A stretch of 64,000 nucleotides of DNA from Datura wrightii (lineage: Eukaryota; Streptophyta; Magnoliopsida; Solanales; Solanaceae). Of this stretch, positions 46,523 to 59,200 are shown in pieces. The notes beneath the pieces are model-generated. The model saw only the letters and a program-made list of their open reading frames with translations, made no database searches and was not told the origin of the DNA. The stretch spans positions 141,186,501 to 141,250,500 of the forward strand of contig JASDFA010000016.1 in assembly GCA_035772735.1 (NCBI GenBank), in the 5' to 3' direction. Made by a program: the position numbers and the translations under genes. Each line of letters starts with the position of its first letter. Within the stretch, counting starts at the first letter, position 1.

Positions 46523-47946
46523 GTAGTTCTCTTTTGGGAGTTGGATCATCGAGGACAATGTGGCTAAAGCATCTGAAATCTTTGTGTAAATACTATAAAC
46601 ATGTCTGAACTCTATCTTGACAAACTTTTGCAGTGTAAATATGGCAAGATCTTTGTGTTTTATGTAGCCTATTCTCCTTGTACCTGACGAATCAATAAAT
46701 CTGAATCACCAATCACCAATATTGCTTATATGTTCATGTTGATTGCTAATCTAATTCCCAAGATGCAAGCTTCATATTTGGCCATGTTATTAGTGCAGGG
46801 TAAGCTCAGTTTGGCTGATACAGGATATTGTCGTACAGTCTCTAACACAACACAACTCCATTACCTACTCCTTTAGAATTGGTAGCTCCATCAAAAAATA
46901 ATCTCAAATCATTATATTTTTAGTGATGTTCTTACCTATGAATACCACCTCCTCATTGGAAAATATGTCATTAAAGGTTCATACTCATTGTCCTCGAGAT
47001 TTTCTGTTAAATGATCTACTAATGTTGGCCCTTTAATCACTTTTCGCATGATATAGATAATGTCAAACTCTCTCAATAGTATTTGACATTTGGTTAATTT
47101 TCCTATTGGCATAGGCTTCTAAAAAATGTACTTCAGTCGTTCCATTATGGATATCAAATAGGTAGTGTATGTTGAGAGATAGCGTCTCAACTTTTGAGCC
47201 ACCCAAGTCAAAGTGTAGCATGTTCATTCAAATAAGGTATATCGCGCTTCATATAGAGTAAAATTTCTTTCTTACATAGTATAATGCTTTCTCTTTCCTT
47301 TTTATTTCATCGAATTATCCCAAAACATAACCAAAAGCATTATTTAGCACGGAAAAATAGAAAAACAAAGGTATTCCCTACTCCGGTGGAACTAATATAA
47401 GATACCTAGATAAATAATCCTTTATCTTGTCAAAAGCTTGTTGACGTTCGGGCATCCACTCTATAGAGATATCCTTCTTCAACAACTTGAAAATTAGCTC
47501 ACAGATGATTGTTAATTCATCGATAAAGCGGTTGATGTAGTTGAGTCATCTCAAAAAACTCATCATTTCCTTCTTTGGCAGTGAGAGTTCTTAGATGGCT
47601 TTGACCTTGGTCGGATCCAACATAATACATCGACGGCTAAAAATAAACCCCAATACTTTCCCCGTAGGAACACCAAAGGTACTTTTTGATAGATTCAACT
47701 TCAAATTATACTTTTGAAATTTATCAAAAATATTTTGGAGTCAGCCAATGATCTGAACTATTCTTTAATTTGATGATGACATCACCCACATAAACCTCAA
47801 TCTCCTTATGAATCATTTCATAAAAGATAGTGGTCATGGCCCTCATGTAAGTAGATCTAGTATTCTTCAATTTGAATAGCATAACCTTGTAGCAATATAC
47901 ACCCCATGGAAAAAAGAAAGCAGTCTTTCAGCACTTCCTTGTACAT
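46523..47946 (-). pseudogene. TAT-like reverse transcriptase and RNase H fragment
   Basis: On the minus strand, readable blocks include STFGVPTGKVLGFIFSRR (about 47690-47640), LNYINRFIDEL (about 47540) and LRLFFDGATNSKGVG (about 46880). The last is the start of the second RNase H domain seen in TAT-lineage Ty3/gypsy elements. Stops and frameshifts are frequent. Both ends are cut, on the right by the LTR at 47947. The residual role would be pol of an old element. Confidence 0.7.
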
Positions 47947-49401
47947 TGATGAGTTAGTAATTTACCAAATCATTTGGCTCTTATGCATGAGTTATTGCTT
48001 TGTTTTAACACAATTTAGAAGGGTTTTATGCCTTTTCTTCTCTTTTGTGCAAGCACTTAGTTGAAACAAAGATGAAGAATCAAATGGACTTGAAGTAATC
48101 TCCCGAAGGAAAAACAGGTGACATGCATGCCATAAGTTAATACCCACATCTCGCAGGTACAACATAGGAGGAAATAGAAGCTTGCTGGTAAAGGACCTGT
48201 GTGCCACAAGTCGACACCTACGATCTGTAGATGCCATGTAGAAGGAGTTGGACAAAGACTGCCTAGAGTTTTTGATGCATCAGCGAGCCACATATCCGCA
48301 CCTACGAAACGTAGGTACCAGCACAAGTGAGCCACGTCTCCTCCGAAGGGAAAAATCGTCCAAGAAGGAAAGCATGCACTTGAGAAGCTTCCAAGGGAAA
48401 TTTAGGGATTTGTGCAAGGCATTTACACATATTTTTTTACCACATTTGTGAGAGGAGTAGGACATTACATTATAGAGAATATTGAAGAGGAGAGATAGTG
48501 ATAAATATAGTACAATTTTATACTTTCTTCTTCATCTTCATTGTGAGAAAACACCATTGTTACAGATTCTAAGATGGAAGTGATCCTAATTACTTAATAT
48601 TATTGGTTTTGACAAATACTCTATTGGTATTTTCTTCCCTTAATTATGAGCAGCTAATTTCCCTTCTAGGGGTGTGTGTGGATGATGGAGGTTTAAATCT
48701 AAGTGGGTATTGACTAATTGATAGTGGATTAGATTAGATTGCATGGATATGTTGAGTTCTTCAAGTTATAATATGATAATTAATGGTTGCAAAAATTAAT
48801 TGAGTTCTCTAACTTTCCTTTTGCTTGAGAAAGGAAAGTGAAGTTGGGTAAGACTTCAATAGTGAGGATTTGGAGTTTTGATCTATGGGTTGGAGCTAGA
48901 GATAGTCTACACCCAATTCAAATTTCATTAATAGGTTAGATCTAGAAATAGTCTAAACCCCTCCTTAAGCATTGTTTGGTTGTTTAGTAGATTTTGGCTT
49001 GGGGTTTGAGAAAAGCCAAAGTATACATACTCTTTTCGTTGAGAAACTTAGAGTGTAGCCAAAGTCAGGGCTATCCATTCACTAATTAAATCTAAGGCTC
49101 TTTGTTAATACCTATCAAGTCGATGCGTCATCAAATGTACATCTCCAGTATCTCATCTTGCTAGCAACAATTATTTTTCCCTTGTTTTGATTTTACATTA
49201 TCATTTGATCTTAGTTCAAGCTAACTCCCCAATATTTACATTACGTTTAGACATGAAGCATGCTTGTGTGAACTAATTTCCAAAACTTGGTGAATCTCAC
49301 TTGTAATCCTTGTAGGATATGACCTCGGCTCTTTGTTGGGTACTTGTTTTGCAAACGACCGTTGCCACCTCCCTAGAGGAAGAGCTGTTTTGGACGTTAC
49401 A
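47947..49401 (+). repeat. Element F 5' LTR, TGATGAGTTGG family
   Basis: 1455 bp, TG...CA, same family as 40032-41610. The word block CACCTACGA...CGTAGGT is at 48120-48320. It is followed by PBS-like sequence. The ORFs at 47992-48465 are word-block artefacts. Confidence 0.75.
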
Positions 49402-49407
49402 AAAAAT

Positions 49408-49415
49408 GGCATCAT
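49408..49415 (+). promoter_or_regulatory. Element F primer-binding site, mutated and split
   Basis: Joining 49408-49415 to 51641 onward gives TGGCATCATTGTTGGCG, which aligns to TGGCGCCGTTGCCGGGG. Most differences are C-to-T or G-to-A. A solo LTR sits inside it. Confidence 0.5.
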
Positions 49416-51635
49416 TTTCATGACTCGAACAAAGGCCCAGATCGAGACACGGGACAAGAAACTCTGAGACGCTCCAAGTCGACCCGTGGCATGAACATAC
49501 ATCTAACTCAACCATAGATAAGTGAAAGATCATCATAGATAACATAGCGGAATTCTAAACAATCGTAACATCTGGATACATACATGAATCGAAAGCTTAA
49601 TACAAACTATGTCCGAAAAGCCTCTAACACTAACGAGTTGATGGGACAAGACCCCAACTAACTCACTATGGTTTGAAAACTGAAAAGACAAAACACAACT
49701 GATAAGAAAGGCCCTCGCAAGATAAGGAATCACTAATTGAGGCTGAGAAAAGCTAACTCTGAGAATCTGACTAGCAGCGGGACTGAGCCTGGATATCGGA
49801 TCCTATATCATGAAACGATACAGCATAGAGTATGCGGTCAGTACGTGGAATGTACCAAGTATGCAAGGTAAGTAAAATCGCTAAGTAAATAAAATCATAA
49901 ATCATGCATATAATAAAACATAATCAAGATAAGGTGCTGAGAGTAGGGCTTGCATGTTATTTTCTGAAATCATGATTTGAACATAACTGAACATCATAAC
50001 TTAATCAAATGATGCAAAGCTGAAAACTGATAATAATAAGTAAAATTGGACATTGGGTCAAACCTGCTGAAAACATAATAATATGACTGATATACATGCA
50101 TAACTGAAATCATAAGGAACAATGGGAGACTCGTCATATAATCGATATTACCACGATAGAGCTTATGTGGTCTCGACTATCACACTCAAGTAGGCAGAGC
50201 CGTCCAAAGCTTCGTCAGGGCTAAGGATGCTACCATGATATTGATATCAAGCTGAAGGCCCGTTGGGGGCAGGGGGAGCTCACAAGGGAGGTCCCAGATA
50301 ATTTGAATATACCTATATTGGTGCGTAGTTCTAAGGCATAGGGTTGACTGACCCTTAGCCTACCTAGTGCTAGACACTACTCCCAAAAATATGCATATGC
50401 TCTCCATCATTTTTCAATGAAGCTGACCGTCATCTAGTGACGAAGCTAACTCATAACATACATACATAAATCTGAAATCGTAACATAAGGAGCCTTGGCT
50501 CAAAATATACCACAAGCTGAACATAATTGGGAGTCTAGACTCCAAAACCATGTGGTAAGATAATTCATGAAATCATAATACATACTTGATCATATGGGCT
50601 TGCCCAATGCTTAAACGTGCTTGAAATCAACTTGATTCACTTTGAAAACATGAACATAGACATGGGTGTTTCTAAATCATGCTTTCTTCATAAAAAACTC
50701 ATCACACCCGAACACATATCTCATAGATCTCAACTTTCATGAACATTCATGGATAGGCATCATAGTTTAGAAAACTTGCAAACATAATTTATAATTTAAA
50801 ACATTGTAAAATCTGCCTATTAATCATAATTTATCATTTAAAACATGTATAGATCATACACATGATTAAAAGTAATGAATTCATGCTTTCGGTAAAAAAC
50901 CCCATGGAATCATTAATTAGAACATCATGAATTGAGAGGGAATTAGACATAGGTGTGGACAATTGCACTCATTCATAGGCTTACATACCTGAAGAGACCT
51001 GAATTCACCACTTCCTTGATTACCCAAAGATAATTGAAGAAGAATTAAGAAGAACTAGGCTTGATCACCTCTCAAACTTCTAAACTTGCATGCATGAATT
51101 AGGATAGGCTTAGAATGATTTAACCCTTCTTAAAACACTCTATTCTGAGCTTAAAACGACGTAGTTCAGGGCTTAGAAACTTAGAAATTATGAAAAATCC
51201 CTTACTAAATTCACAGAGAAAAACACCCTGCCAGTCCCAACAAAGGACTGGACGACTCGTCGTCCCTGGTATCGACTCGTGGTTTGCATTAATTACTTTC
51301 ACTGCCAAAATTATTTTGAGAGTCACTACGAGGGACACCACAACTCGTGGTGTACCCGACGAGTCATGGTGACCAATCCATTAGGTACACTAACCCAAAT
51401 TTTCCAACTTTCATCCAACCCTTGACCACGGCTCACATGAAGAATCGTGTCACACCCGTGGTCACTTAAATTCCTAAATTTTCAACCAAGTTCAAGTCCT
51501 TTGCCACGAGTCACTTAATGACTCATGGTGTTCCTAATGGGTCATGGGACGTCTCGTCCTGTGACTTGGTGTAGAAATTCCTATTTTCTCCATTTCAACT
51601 CCTAGATCTGATCTTAGGGTTTTTGAGGTATTACA
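49416..51635 (-). repeat. Solo LTR, Del/Tekay-like, inside element F
   Basis: About 2220 bp, ending GAGGTATTACA. The target duplication ATCAT is exact at 49411-49415 and 51636-51640. It carries ACGACTCGT/ACGAGTCATGG words at 51240-51560. Confidence 0.85.
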
Positions 51636-51640
51636 ATCAT

Positions 51641-52755
51641 TGTTGGCGATTGGAATTTGATTTCCCTTTGTTATATGTTCTTTGAAATTTAGGTTGCGTC
51701 TTGTTTTCTTTTACGTTGTTTTGTTGTTTTTGTTGTATGAATAGGATAAAGTATGAGCCACGCTTGTGATATCGGTAGTGAAGATGGATTCATGGATATT
51801 TAGGATGAACCGATAGCTCATGATGTGTCTGGTGAAATTTGCCTACCTCCAACATTAGGGAATGCAGTATTTCATCACCATGTTACACCTAATCCAAATG
51901 AATGGATTGTTTGGTGACCTTGCTAATGAGGAAGCCAACTGACATCAAAGAAATTTTTTGAAATGTACTAGCCATACAATATAACGAACATCAGCCAAGA
52001 ATCCATTCAGCTAGTATTCATGCTATATAGTGGTTGGAGCAGCTACCTCAAGGGTCTATAACATCATGGAATGAGTTGACTGAAGCATTACTAGATTGGT
52101 TATTCCCACCCTTAAGGATGTTTCAATTGAATGATGAGATCATAATCTTTCGACAACTTCCGAGAGAACCATTACTTAGGTGTAGTTGAGATTCAAAAAG
52201 AAAGTGGTCATGTGTCCCAACTATTGGTTGCCAGATGGAGTGCTCTTACAAAATCTTCTACCAATCACTTGAGTTCCATTAACAAGTACGTGGCAAACAA
52301 TGTAGCTAGTGGTTCAATCATGGAACAAACTTTTGGACTTACAAAGGCCTTTTTGCATAGGATGAACAAGATGAATTGAGCTTGGCACACAAGGGAGACC
52401 GAGGCATCCCCAAGTGCTCCCAACTTGATGAAAAGTTAGATGAGGAGAAGGGATGAAGAAAGGGATGAGTCCTTGGCAAGAATTATGACTCAAATGGAGT
52501 TGCTTGCTAAGCACGCGATAGGCTCCAGAACCAAGATGTGGTTGCTATTGGAGCCCAAGGAAACAACTTTTTTGAGAATGATGCTCTGTGTGCTAGATTA
52601 GATAAAGAGTTTCAATATATTTCGAACCAAATGGTGGGTTCTCATTCAGGGTACCAAGGTGCCAACCAGGTCTCTTGGCGTCCCCGAGATGGGAATCAAG
52701 GTTGGAGAGACTGTAAAGGCCAATGGAGAGACAAGGATGGCCAATGGAGAGCTAA
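51641..52755 (+). pseudogene. Element F gag, Athila-like, heavily decayed
   Basis: Readable blocks are LPQGSITSWNELTEALL (about 52035) with a PP-LRMFQLNDEI stretch, matching the Athila gag core, ASGGSIMEQTF near 52310, and a C-terminal Gly/Arg/Trp-rich repeat (WRDKDGQWRANG) at 52690-52755. Frameshifts and stops are many. Cut at about 52755 by the element E LTR. Confidence 0.7.
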
Positions 52756-54495
52756 TGGGACAACACCCCTAACTAGCTCGCTAAGTCTGAAACTAAAAGA
52801 TAAGAACAAAAGAGACATAATCAAAACTGATGTCCTTGGATCATGAGGAAACACCAAAACTATGATAGAGTTGGACAGAGCGGGCGTGAGCTAACGGCGG
52901 AACTGAGATGGATCACCTGAACCTATATCATGAGATGATATAGCATAAAGTATGTGGTCAGAACTTTGAATATACTGAGTATGTAGAGAAAGTAAAACAT
53001 GCTAGTAAAATGATAGTCTAAAATAATGAATATAAATCAAGATAGAACATGAAAGTAAAGGTAACATGCTAAAAGCCATATTACTAAAATAAACATAATC
53101 ATAAGCTATTGATCATAAGATGAACATAATGACCCAAGGTAGAGGAATAGAAATCATATAGCATACGATTCTTAAAATCATAAGTAAAAACTTATAAACT
53201 GGTTAATGGGCCAAATATACTATAAAACATAATATCATAAGTTGTAAACATGACTAACTGAAAATTCGAGGAACAATGGGATATTTTTTCTTAACCGACG
53301 CCATCATGATAGAGCTTACATGATGCCCCAACTATCTCGCTTAAGTGGTAGAGACGTCCCAAGCTTGCCAAAGCTAGGAACAATAAAGGTGTGATATCAC
53401 TTGAGAATTCCCGTAGGGTTTAAAGATGAATATATACCTATGATGGCTCATAGTTCTTGAGACTCAAGTTTTTCTTGAACCCCTAGCCTACTTGGTGTTG
53501 GACACTACTCTCAAAAATATGCACATGACTCATAATTGTTATCGTGAATATATACTTGAACTTGTATGGGCTAGCCAAAACATGTAACCATAATCATATT
53601 TGACATGCGTGAAATGTTCATAAATGATGCATAATAGGGCATAATCTTCATAAACTTGAAATCATAAATTAGTAAGTCAATTAAGAGCCAAATCTTCCCT
53701 AAAAGCCATAAATTATCAATTGACACATGAGAGAATTGAACCCATAAAGATAGCATGGGAGATTTCATAGAATTGGGTAAAACCCTAAAATATCAACATG
53801 ACATGAATGGAGACTTAAAATCATTGATTAGGGATGAAATTGGGTATGAGAATGGAAGAATTCCCCCATTCATAACCCTACATAACTGGTCTAGATAAGA
53901 TCTTTCCTAGGGTTTGATGCCCAGGAGAGATTGGAGAAGAATAAATTAAGAAATCCTTTCTTTGTTGAGAGCTTGATCATTCCCAACCTTGGTGTATGAG
54001 AGGAGTGAGGAATAAGATAAGTAAAACCCTCAAATACACCCTTAAGGATACCCAAAATGATGTCACCAAGTGATTAGTAACTTAGGAATTTACAAAACTG
54101 ACACTAGAAATCGAGTTGGACTGAACCACTAAACATTCTGACTATGGCCATGATGGGCTGTCAATCGCCCGATGGTCCGTCGCCTTTACTATCAACCTTA
54201 ACTAGAAAAGGGGTCCAAACTACCCTTGCCAATGGTAGAAGTGATGGGTCGTCACTCCCTTGACGGTCCGTCAAGTCCTCTATTACTTAGAGGGCACCAA
54301 CGTCTAAACACGACACCACAGGTGACAGTTCGTCGCTAGGTTGATGGTCATAATCCTTTCCATCAGAGCACGATGCCACGGGCGATGGTCCATCTCCCAC
54401 TTGATGGGCCATTTTCCCATGGTCAACCTGCACCAGACCTGCAGCTTCAGTTCTTTTTCCTTTATGGAGCCATTTTCGACGCACGAGGTGTTATA
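52756..54495 (-). repeat. Element E 3' LTR fragment
   Basis: Ends CGAGGTGTTATA (mutated TGTAACACC start on minus). The word block GATGGTCCGTC/GACGGTCCGTC is at 54110-54420. The PPT (ATATCTCCCCCTCGG on plus) begins at 54496, with a degraded hairpin (54515-54528, ATTTG-AGCA-TGAAT) beyond it. Confidence 0.7.
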
Positions 54496-54759
54496 ATATC
54501 TCCCCCTCGGGAACATTCATGCTCAAATATTGACTTAAGCATACTACAGGGCTAGGGAAGGAACTACAATCCCAAAATCGAACAACAACAGCTGAAAATT
54601 GACGGAGCGACTGATTTCGGACTGAAATACATGACAAAACTGAATCCATGAAATTTGCATGCCTGCTATTTTTCTTGGAGACATGAACTTGACATTAAAA
54701 TGAATAAATATTAAGGGGGAAACTTGTAGCTCATGCTGGAACTGAGTCGGAAGGGAAAG

Positions 54760-56045
54760 ATGCGGGTATTTTTCCATCATATCATCTTAGACATCCCACA
54801 TAGCTCCATCAACAAGCTGATTTCTCCACAAAACATTCACTAAAGCTACTTCCCAACTTCCAAACCTAACAATCAAGGATCTCAACTGGAACCGCTTTAT
54901 AAGTAAGGCTATCCTTCTCACCAGTACTCTCTATCAGAACAAGTAAGGCTAGATCACCAATGCATTCTTCAATTGGTATACATGGAAAATAGGATGCACC
55001 AAATCTAGCTCCGCTGGTAACTCCAACTCATATACCACCTTACCAACCCACCTTAGAATCCTATAAAGACCAATATATCAGGGACTAAGCTTCAGTTTCT
55101 TACTGAATACCATAACTCCCTTTATGTGAGACACCTTCAGAAACACTCAATCATCGACCTTAAACTAAAGCTCTCTCCTCCTAACATCTGTATATGATTT
55201 TTGTTGACTCTGAGTTGTCTTCATCCTCTCCCTAATGAGCTGAACTCTTTCCACCACCTCATGAACTAAATCTAGCCTATCAACGTAGCCTCACCTAGCT
55301 CGAACCATCTAATAGGTAACCTATATTTTTTTCCCATAAAGAGCCTCAAATAGGGTCATCTGAATACTGGAGAGGTAACTGCTAATATAAGCAAAATCGA
55401 TGAGAGGAAAGTGATCATCAAAACTGCCATTGAAATCAATTACACATGCTCTCAGCATGTCCTCAAGTGTTTGAATGGTCTGGTCAACCTGACCATCTTT
55501 CAGTGAAAAGATGGGCTAAGCTTCAACTACATACCAAGTCCCTTTTGAAATGACCTCCAAAACTGAGAGGCGAACTAAGTACCCCTATCTGAGATGATGA
55601 AAGGGACTCCATCAATTGAACCAACCACCAAACATAGAGTCTAGCATAATCCTCGGCTAAATCTGTAGTTTTAACTGACAGGAAATATGTTCATTTGGCC
55701 AACCTGTCCACAATCACCCATATAGAGTCATACTATCGTCGTGTATGAGGAGACCCTATAATGGAATATATATTGATCTCTTCCAACTTTCATGTTGAAA
55801 TGCTGATGCCCTAAAGCATACCTCCAGGTCTCTGATGCTTAACCTTCACCAGTTGGCAATTTGGACACTTTGCCACAAATTCTGCTATGTACTTCTTCAT
55901 ACTATTCCACCAATAGACTTCTCGTACATCACGGTACATTTTGGTGGCATCTGGATGGATAGAGTACTGAGAGCTGTGAGCCTCGCTCAACTACACTCGG
56001 TTAAGTCATCCACCGCAGGAACACACAATCGACCCTAACATCAGA
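54760..56045 (-). pseudogene. Element E integrase and chromodomain-like remains
   Basis: H2C2: HSSQYSIHPDATKMY and KCPNCQL at 55855-55985. Downstream core and C-terminal regions align in order with elements G1 and D but are broken by many stops and frameshifts. No open stretch exceeds about 80 codons. Confidence 0.7.
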
Positions 56046-56051
56046 GTACAC

Positions 56052-56389
56052 TGATAAAGGGCGTATTTACGCACTTCTTAGCCATATTTTTCCCATACTT
56101 TACTATGTTTTGAGAATAAATTATGTGTGTTTGCATATGTTTATGATATATATTTCTGAAAAGAGATAATGCATATGATTAGAAACTTTCAGGCCTAAAA
56201 ATGATAGATTTTGGTGTATTTGAGTCTTTTGGAATGAAGGTGAAGAAGTTGGAATGAACAAAGAAAAATCATGGATTTGGCACTACACTGCCACACCTGC
56301 GTGACCAGTAGTGGCCTGCAGGCCTTGCTGCATGAGGAGAGGCGCGAGGTGCCAGCACTACTGTGTTATGAGAGGTGCGAGGCGCCTGC
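56052..56389 (+). repeat. LTR fragment of another family (TGATAAAGGGCG start)
   Basis: Begins TGATAAAGGGCGTATTT and is truncated at 56389 by element B. The last 110 bp repeat GAGGCGCGAGGTGCC-like words. Confidence 0.5.
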
Positions 56390-57356
56390 TGATCTTGGGC
56401 AGATTTATATGCCCAAGTGATACTCAAACGTATCATTTTCGTCTTGTTTATTGTGCAATGTGTATACATTTTCATGTAATTGGTAATAAAATGTGAATTT
56501 ATACTAACCAACATGATTAGCATTGTTTTGTAGGTAAAACATGATTTTGAGGAGCTAAAATGCATGTTGGAACAATATCGGAGTTGGACTTGGATGCGAG
56601 CACGAAAAAGACATTGGACTGCACAATGCAAAGGAGCTCCGCGATGGAGCCGTGCCACGCTACCATCGCGGAGGCACACTGCATGGAGGATGATTTAATT
56701 TGGCAATTTCCAGTGAAGCCTCACGACAGCTCCGTGGCAGGAGGCAAGCCTCCGCGTTGCATGCCGTGCCACGTTGAGGCTATATTCCCGGACTCTATAT
56801 TTCCAGTGAGGGTCCGCGTCCACGCCGTGTCACGGAGGCAGTGCTCCGCGTTGGCGTCCGTGACACGTTGCTTGTTATTCCAGGAAAAATTCCCAATAGT
56901 ATAAATAGAACACTTAGGCTTATTTTTAATTAATTCAGACTTGGTGGAGCAAGGACGTGGGTTACAGGCAGTTGAGGGACGAAAAAGATCAGGGTTTTTC
57001 TCTCCTCCTTTCTTCTTTCAATCAATTGTTTGTATGATTAACACTTGTTTTAGGATGATTAATCCACAAATGAGCTGCTAATTCTCTTCCTTGCTGAGGT
57101 TGTGAACAATGGTGATGAATTTTGATTATTAAATTATATGGTTTTTCATCTTCTTCTTCTATGTTGTTCTATTAATTCTTGTTTCTACTGCATTGGTGTG
57201 TGGCCGACATTAATGTACATCTAAAAAGTCCGATTTCACTCGAGAGATCAAGAAATTGGAAAGTTGTGAATTAATAGGGTATTGTTCTTAACTTGATTTG
57301 GGAAAATTGGGTTTTGATGTGCTTTCCTGATAGAAATATACTTGAAGCCGTATTAG
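56390..57356 (+). repeat. Element B truncated left LTR
   Basis: Starts TGATCTTGGG as in 59201. 42-bp modules at 56733-56773 (one base short) and 56826-56867, TATA box at 56900-56907. It ends at GTATTAG; about 460 bp of U5-side LTR is missing. The ORFs at 56269-56904 are artefacts of the GC-rich block. Confidence 0.85.
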
Positions 57357-59162
57357 GTGCTGGGGGCTGGGCTGATTTGCTGTATGTTCTTCCTTTGTTT
57401 TGTTCTGTATGTTTATGTTTCCCTGTGGTTGTGAGTGCAAACTGGTTTGTATCTGTATATGTACATATTTGTGGTAATTGATGTGTGTTGTGTGAAATGT
57501 TGTGGTTTGCCAGCTAAGTCTGTAGAAAAATTTTTGTAAATATTTTTTTTTCTCTATCGAAATGATCGATATTTTAAAAATTTTTGCGAAAATATTTTGT
57601 ACATATTAAAATATTTTGTAAATATTTTTCCATCGAAATGATCGATGTTTTGCAAAAATTTTTGGATTTTAATTTTTGGGTTTCTCGGAGTTTGTTTTCG
57701 GTTCTTTTACCGAGAATAGTCCCATTGAACCGATGTCATAGTTAGTGACCGTTCCCTATGATGGATGGATGACAACCGTCTTAAGGGAAATGTAGTCGGT
57801 AGGAGTAGTGATTTTAATTTGTTTTCAGTTGTTTTCTTTGGTGGATTTCATCACGGAACCTGTAGTTACTATATGGTTGTGAAATTTTGGTTGCGTGTTG
57901 TAACTGATATTCAAAATGTAAAAGTGATTCGTATGAAAGCATGCAATTTTGTAAATATGTTGAGTTACCTTGGCTGTAGAATTCGATTCGGTGTGATTGA
58001 GGCTTAATTTTTGAATTCATGTAATTGGTTAATTAAAGAGTCTGTGAATGCATCTTGAATCGAGCATGTGCATAAAGTGTGAAGTGAGGTATTGTTATTC
58101 CATGCTATTGTGAAGTGTCTAGAACTTGCCTGGTGTGTGTACAAAATGAAATGAAGGAGGTGTAGTGTTGGAAAGGATGTAGGCATTTCTTTGTTTTAAC
58201 CGAGAGTTTCTATTTTTTTTCTTGTCATACACTACCTTTTTATGTGATTGTATACCCTAGTCAGCCCGTTGAGCCTTTAGCCGATTCTTTCTTTCTTTTG
58301 TCCAAAAATGTTTAAACTAAGCTTTATTCTTTCTTTTCATTAGCCGTAAAGTCTATACAAAACTCTTAAGCGCTTAAGAAGAACAGAAAATTTTTTCCAA
58401 AGTGTCAAAGAGTGAGAAGGGTGAAAAGAAAAAGAAAAGCAGAGTGAGGAAAGAAAAGAAAAAGGTGGAGGGTGCACTCATCATAATTAAATGATATTGA
58501 GGGTACATGAAAACCCTTTGTATTGTGTCAAGTGTGTTGGATGAAATGGGCCATACGAAAGTAAACCAGCATGAATGGGATGATGAAAAAAAAAAGAGAA
58601 AAGAGAGAAACAATGTTAATGAGTTGATGGGAATGTGTTGAAAAGGCGCTTAATGAGGCTAGTGGCTATTATTGGCTAATCCAATATGTACTAGTTCCAT
58701 AGCTTCCATTACAACCCATTAAAGTCCTACGTGATCTTACATTGCATTTCTTTATATTAGTGGAGTAATACACTAAGGGCAAGCCTATGGGTCATGACAT
58801 GATGCATGTGAATTCTTTTGGGAGAGAGAGTGAAATTAATTTTTACATGCCCCTACTTGAATGTTTGTGTCTCGCATGAACATAAAAGGGGAAGATTCTC
58901 TTGAGTTGTGAGGGCACATGCTTGATGAAAGATTGATGTTCGTGTCGGATATCTTGATTAGCTGAGTTGCATGAGTTTGCCGATATCGAGAGTCGATTCT
59001 TGAAGTCTAGGAAGTCTTGATGTATTAAAGGTCATTGCATTGTTAAGACCATGCATGTTTTCTTGATGATTTACAATATTGAATGATCGGTATGACCATA
59101 GCTTAAATTGTCGCACCATAGTGGCGAAGGTTGGGATGTAATTTGCATGAATTGTGTATATG
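57357..59162 (+). other. Element B noncoding 3' region
   Basis: No gene. It is the reverse complement, collinear, of 18660-17143 and 11175-10927. It has duplicated TATCGAAATGATCGATA (57555-57571, and 57631-57647 with its end bases changed). Confidence 0.8.
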
Positions 59163-59200
59163 TTGTTCGAGGACGAACAAGGATTTAAGTGTGGGGTAAG
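59163..59200 (+). promoter_or_regulatory. Element B hairpin and polypurine tract
   Basis: TTGTTCG-AGGA-CGAACAA (59163-59180), six bases, then AAGTGTGGGGTAAG against the LTR at 59201. Confidence 0.85.

Larger units (their letters stand above)
52756..56045 (-). mobile_element. Element E: Del/Tekay-like remnant (LTR plus integrase)
   Basis: 3' LTR fragment 52756-54495, PPT, then integrase remains read on the minus strand to about 56045. The LTR is collinear with the solo LTR at 49416 in its first half. Gag, protease, RT and the 5' LTR are missing. Confidence 0.75.

Noticed and set aside
47992..48465. Overlapping 61-92-aa ORFs
   Set aside because: They cover the iterated CACCTACGA word block of an LTR and are open in several frames for that reason.
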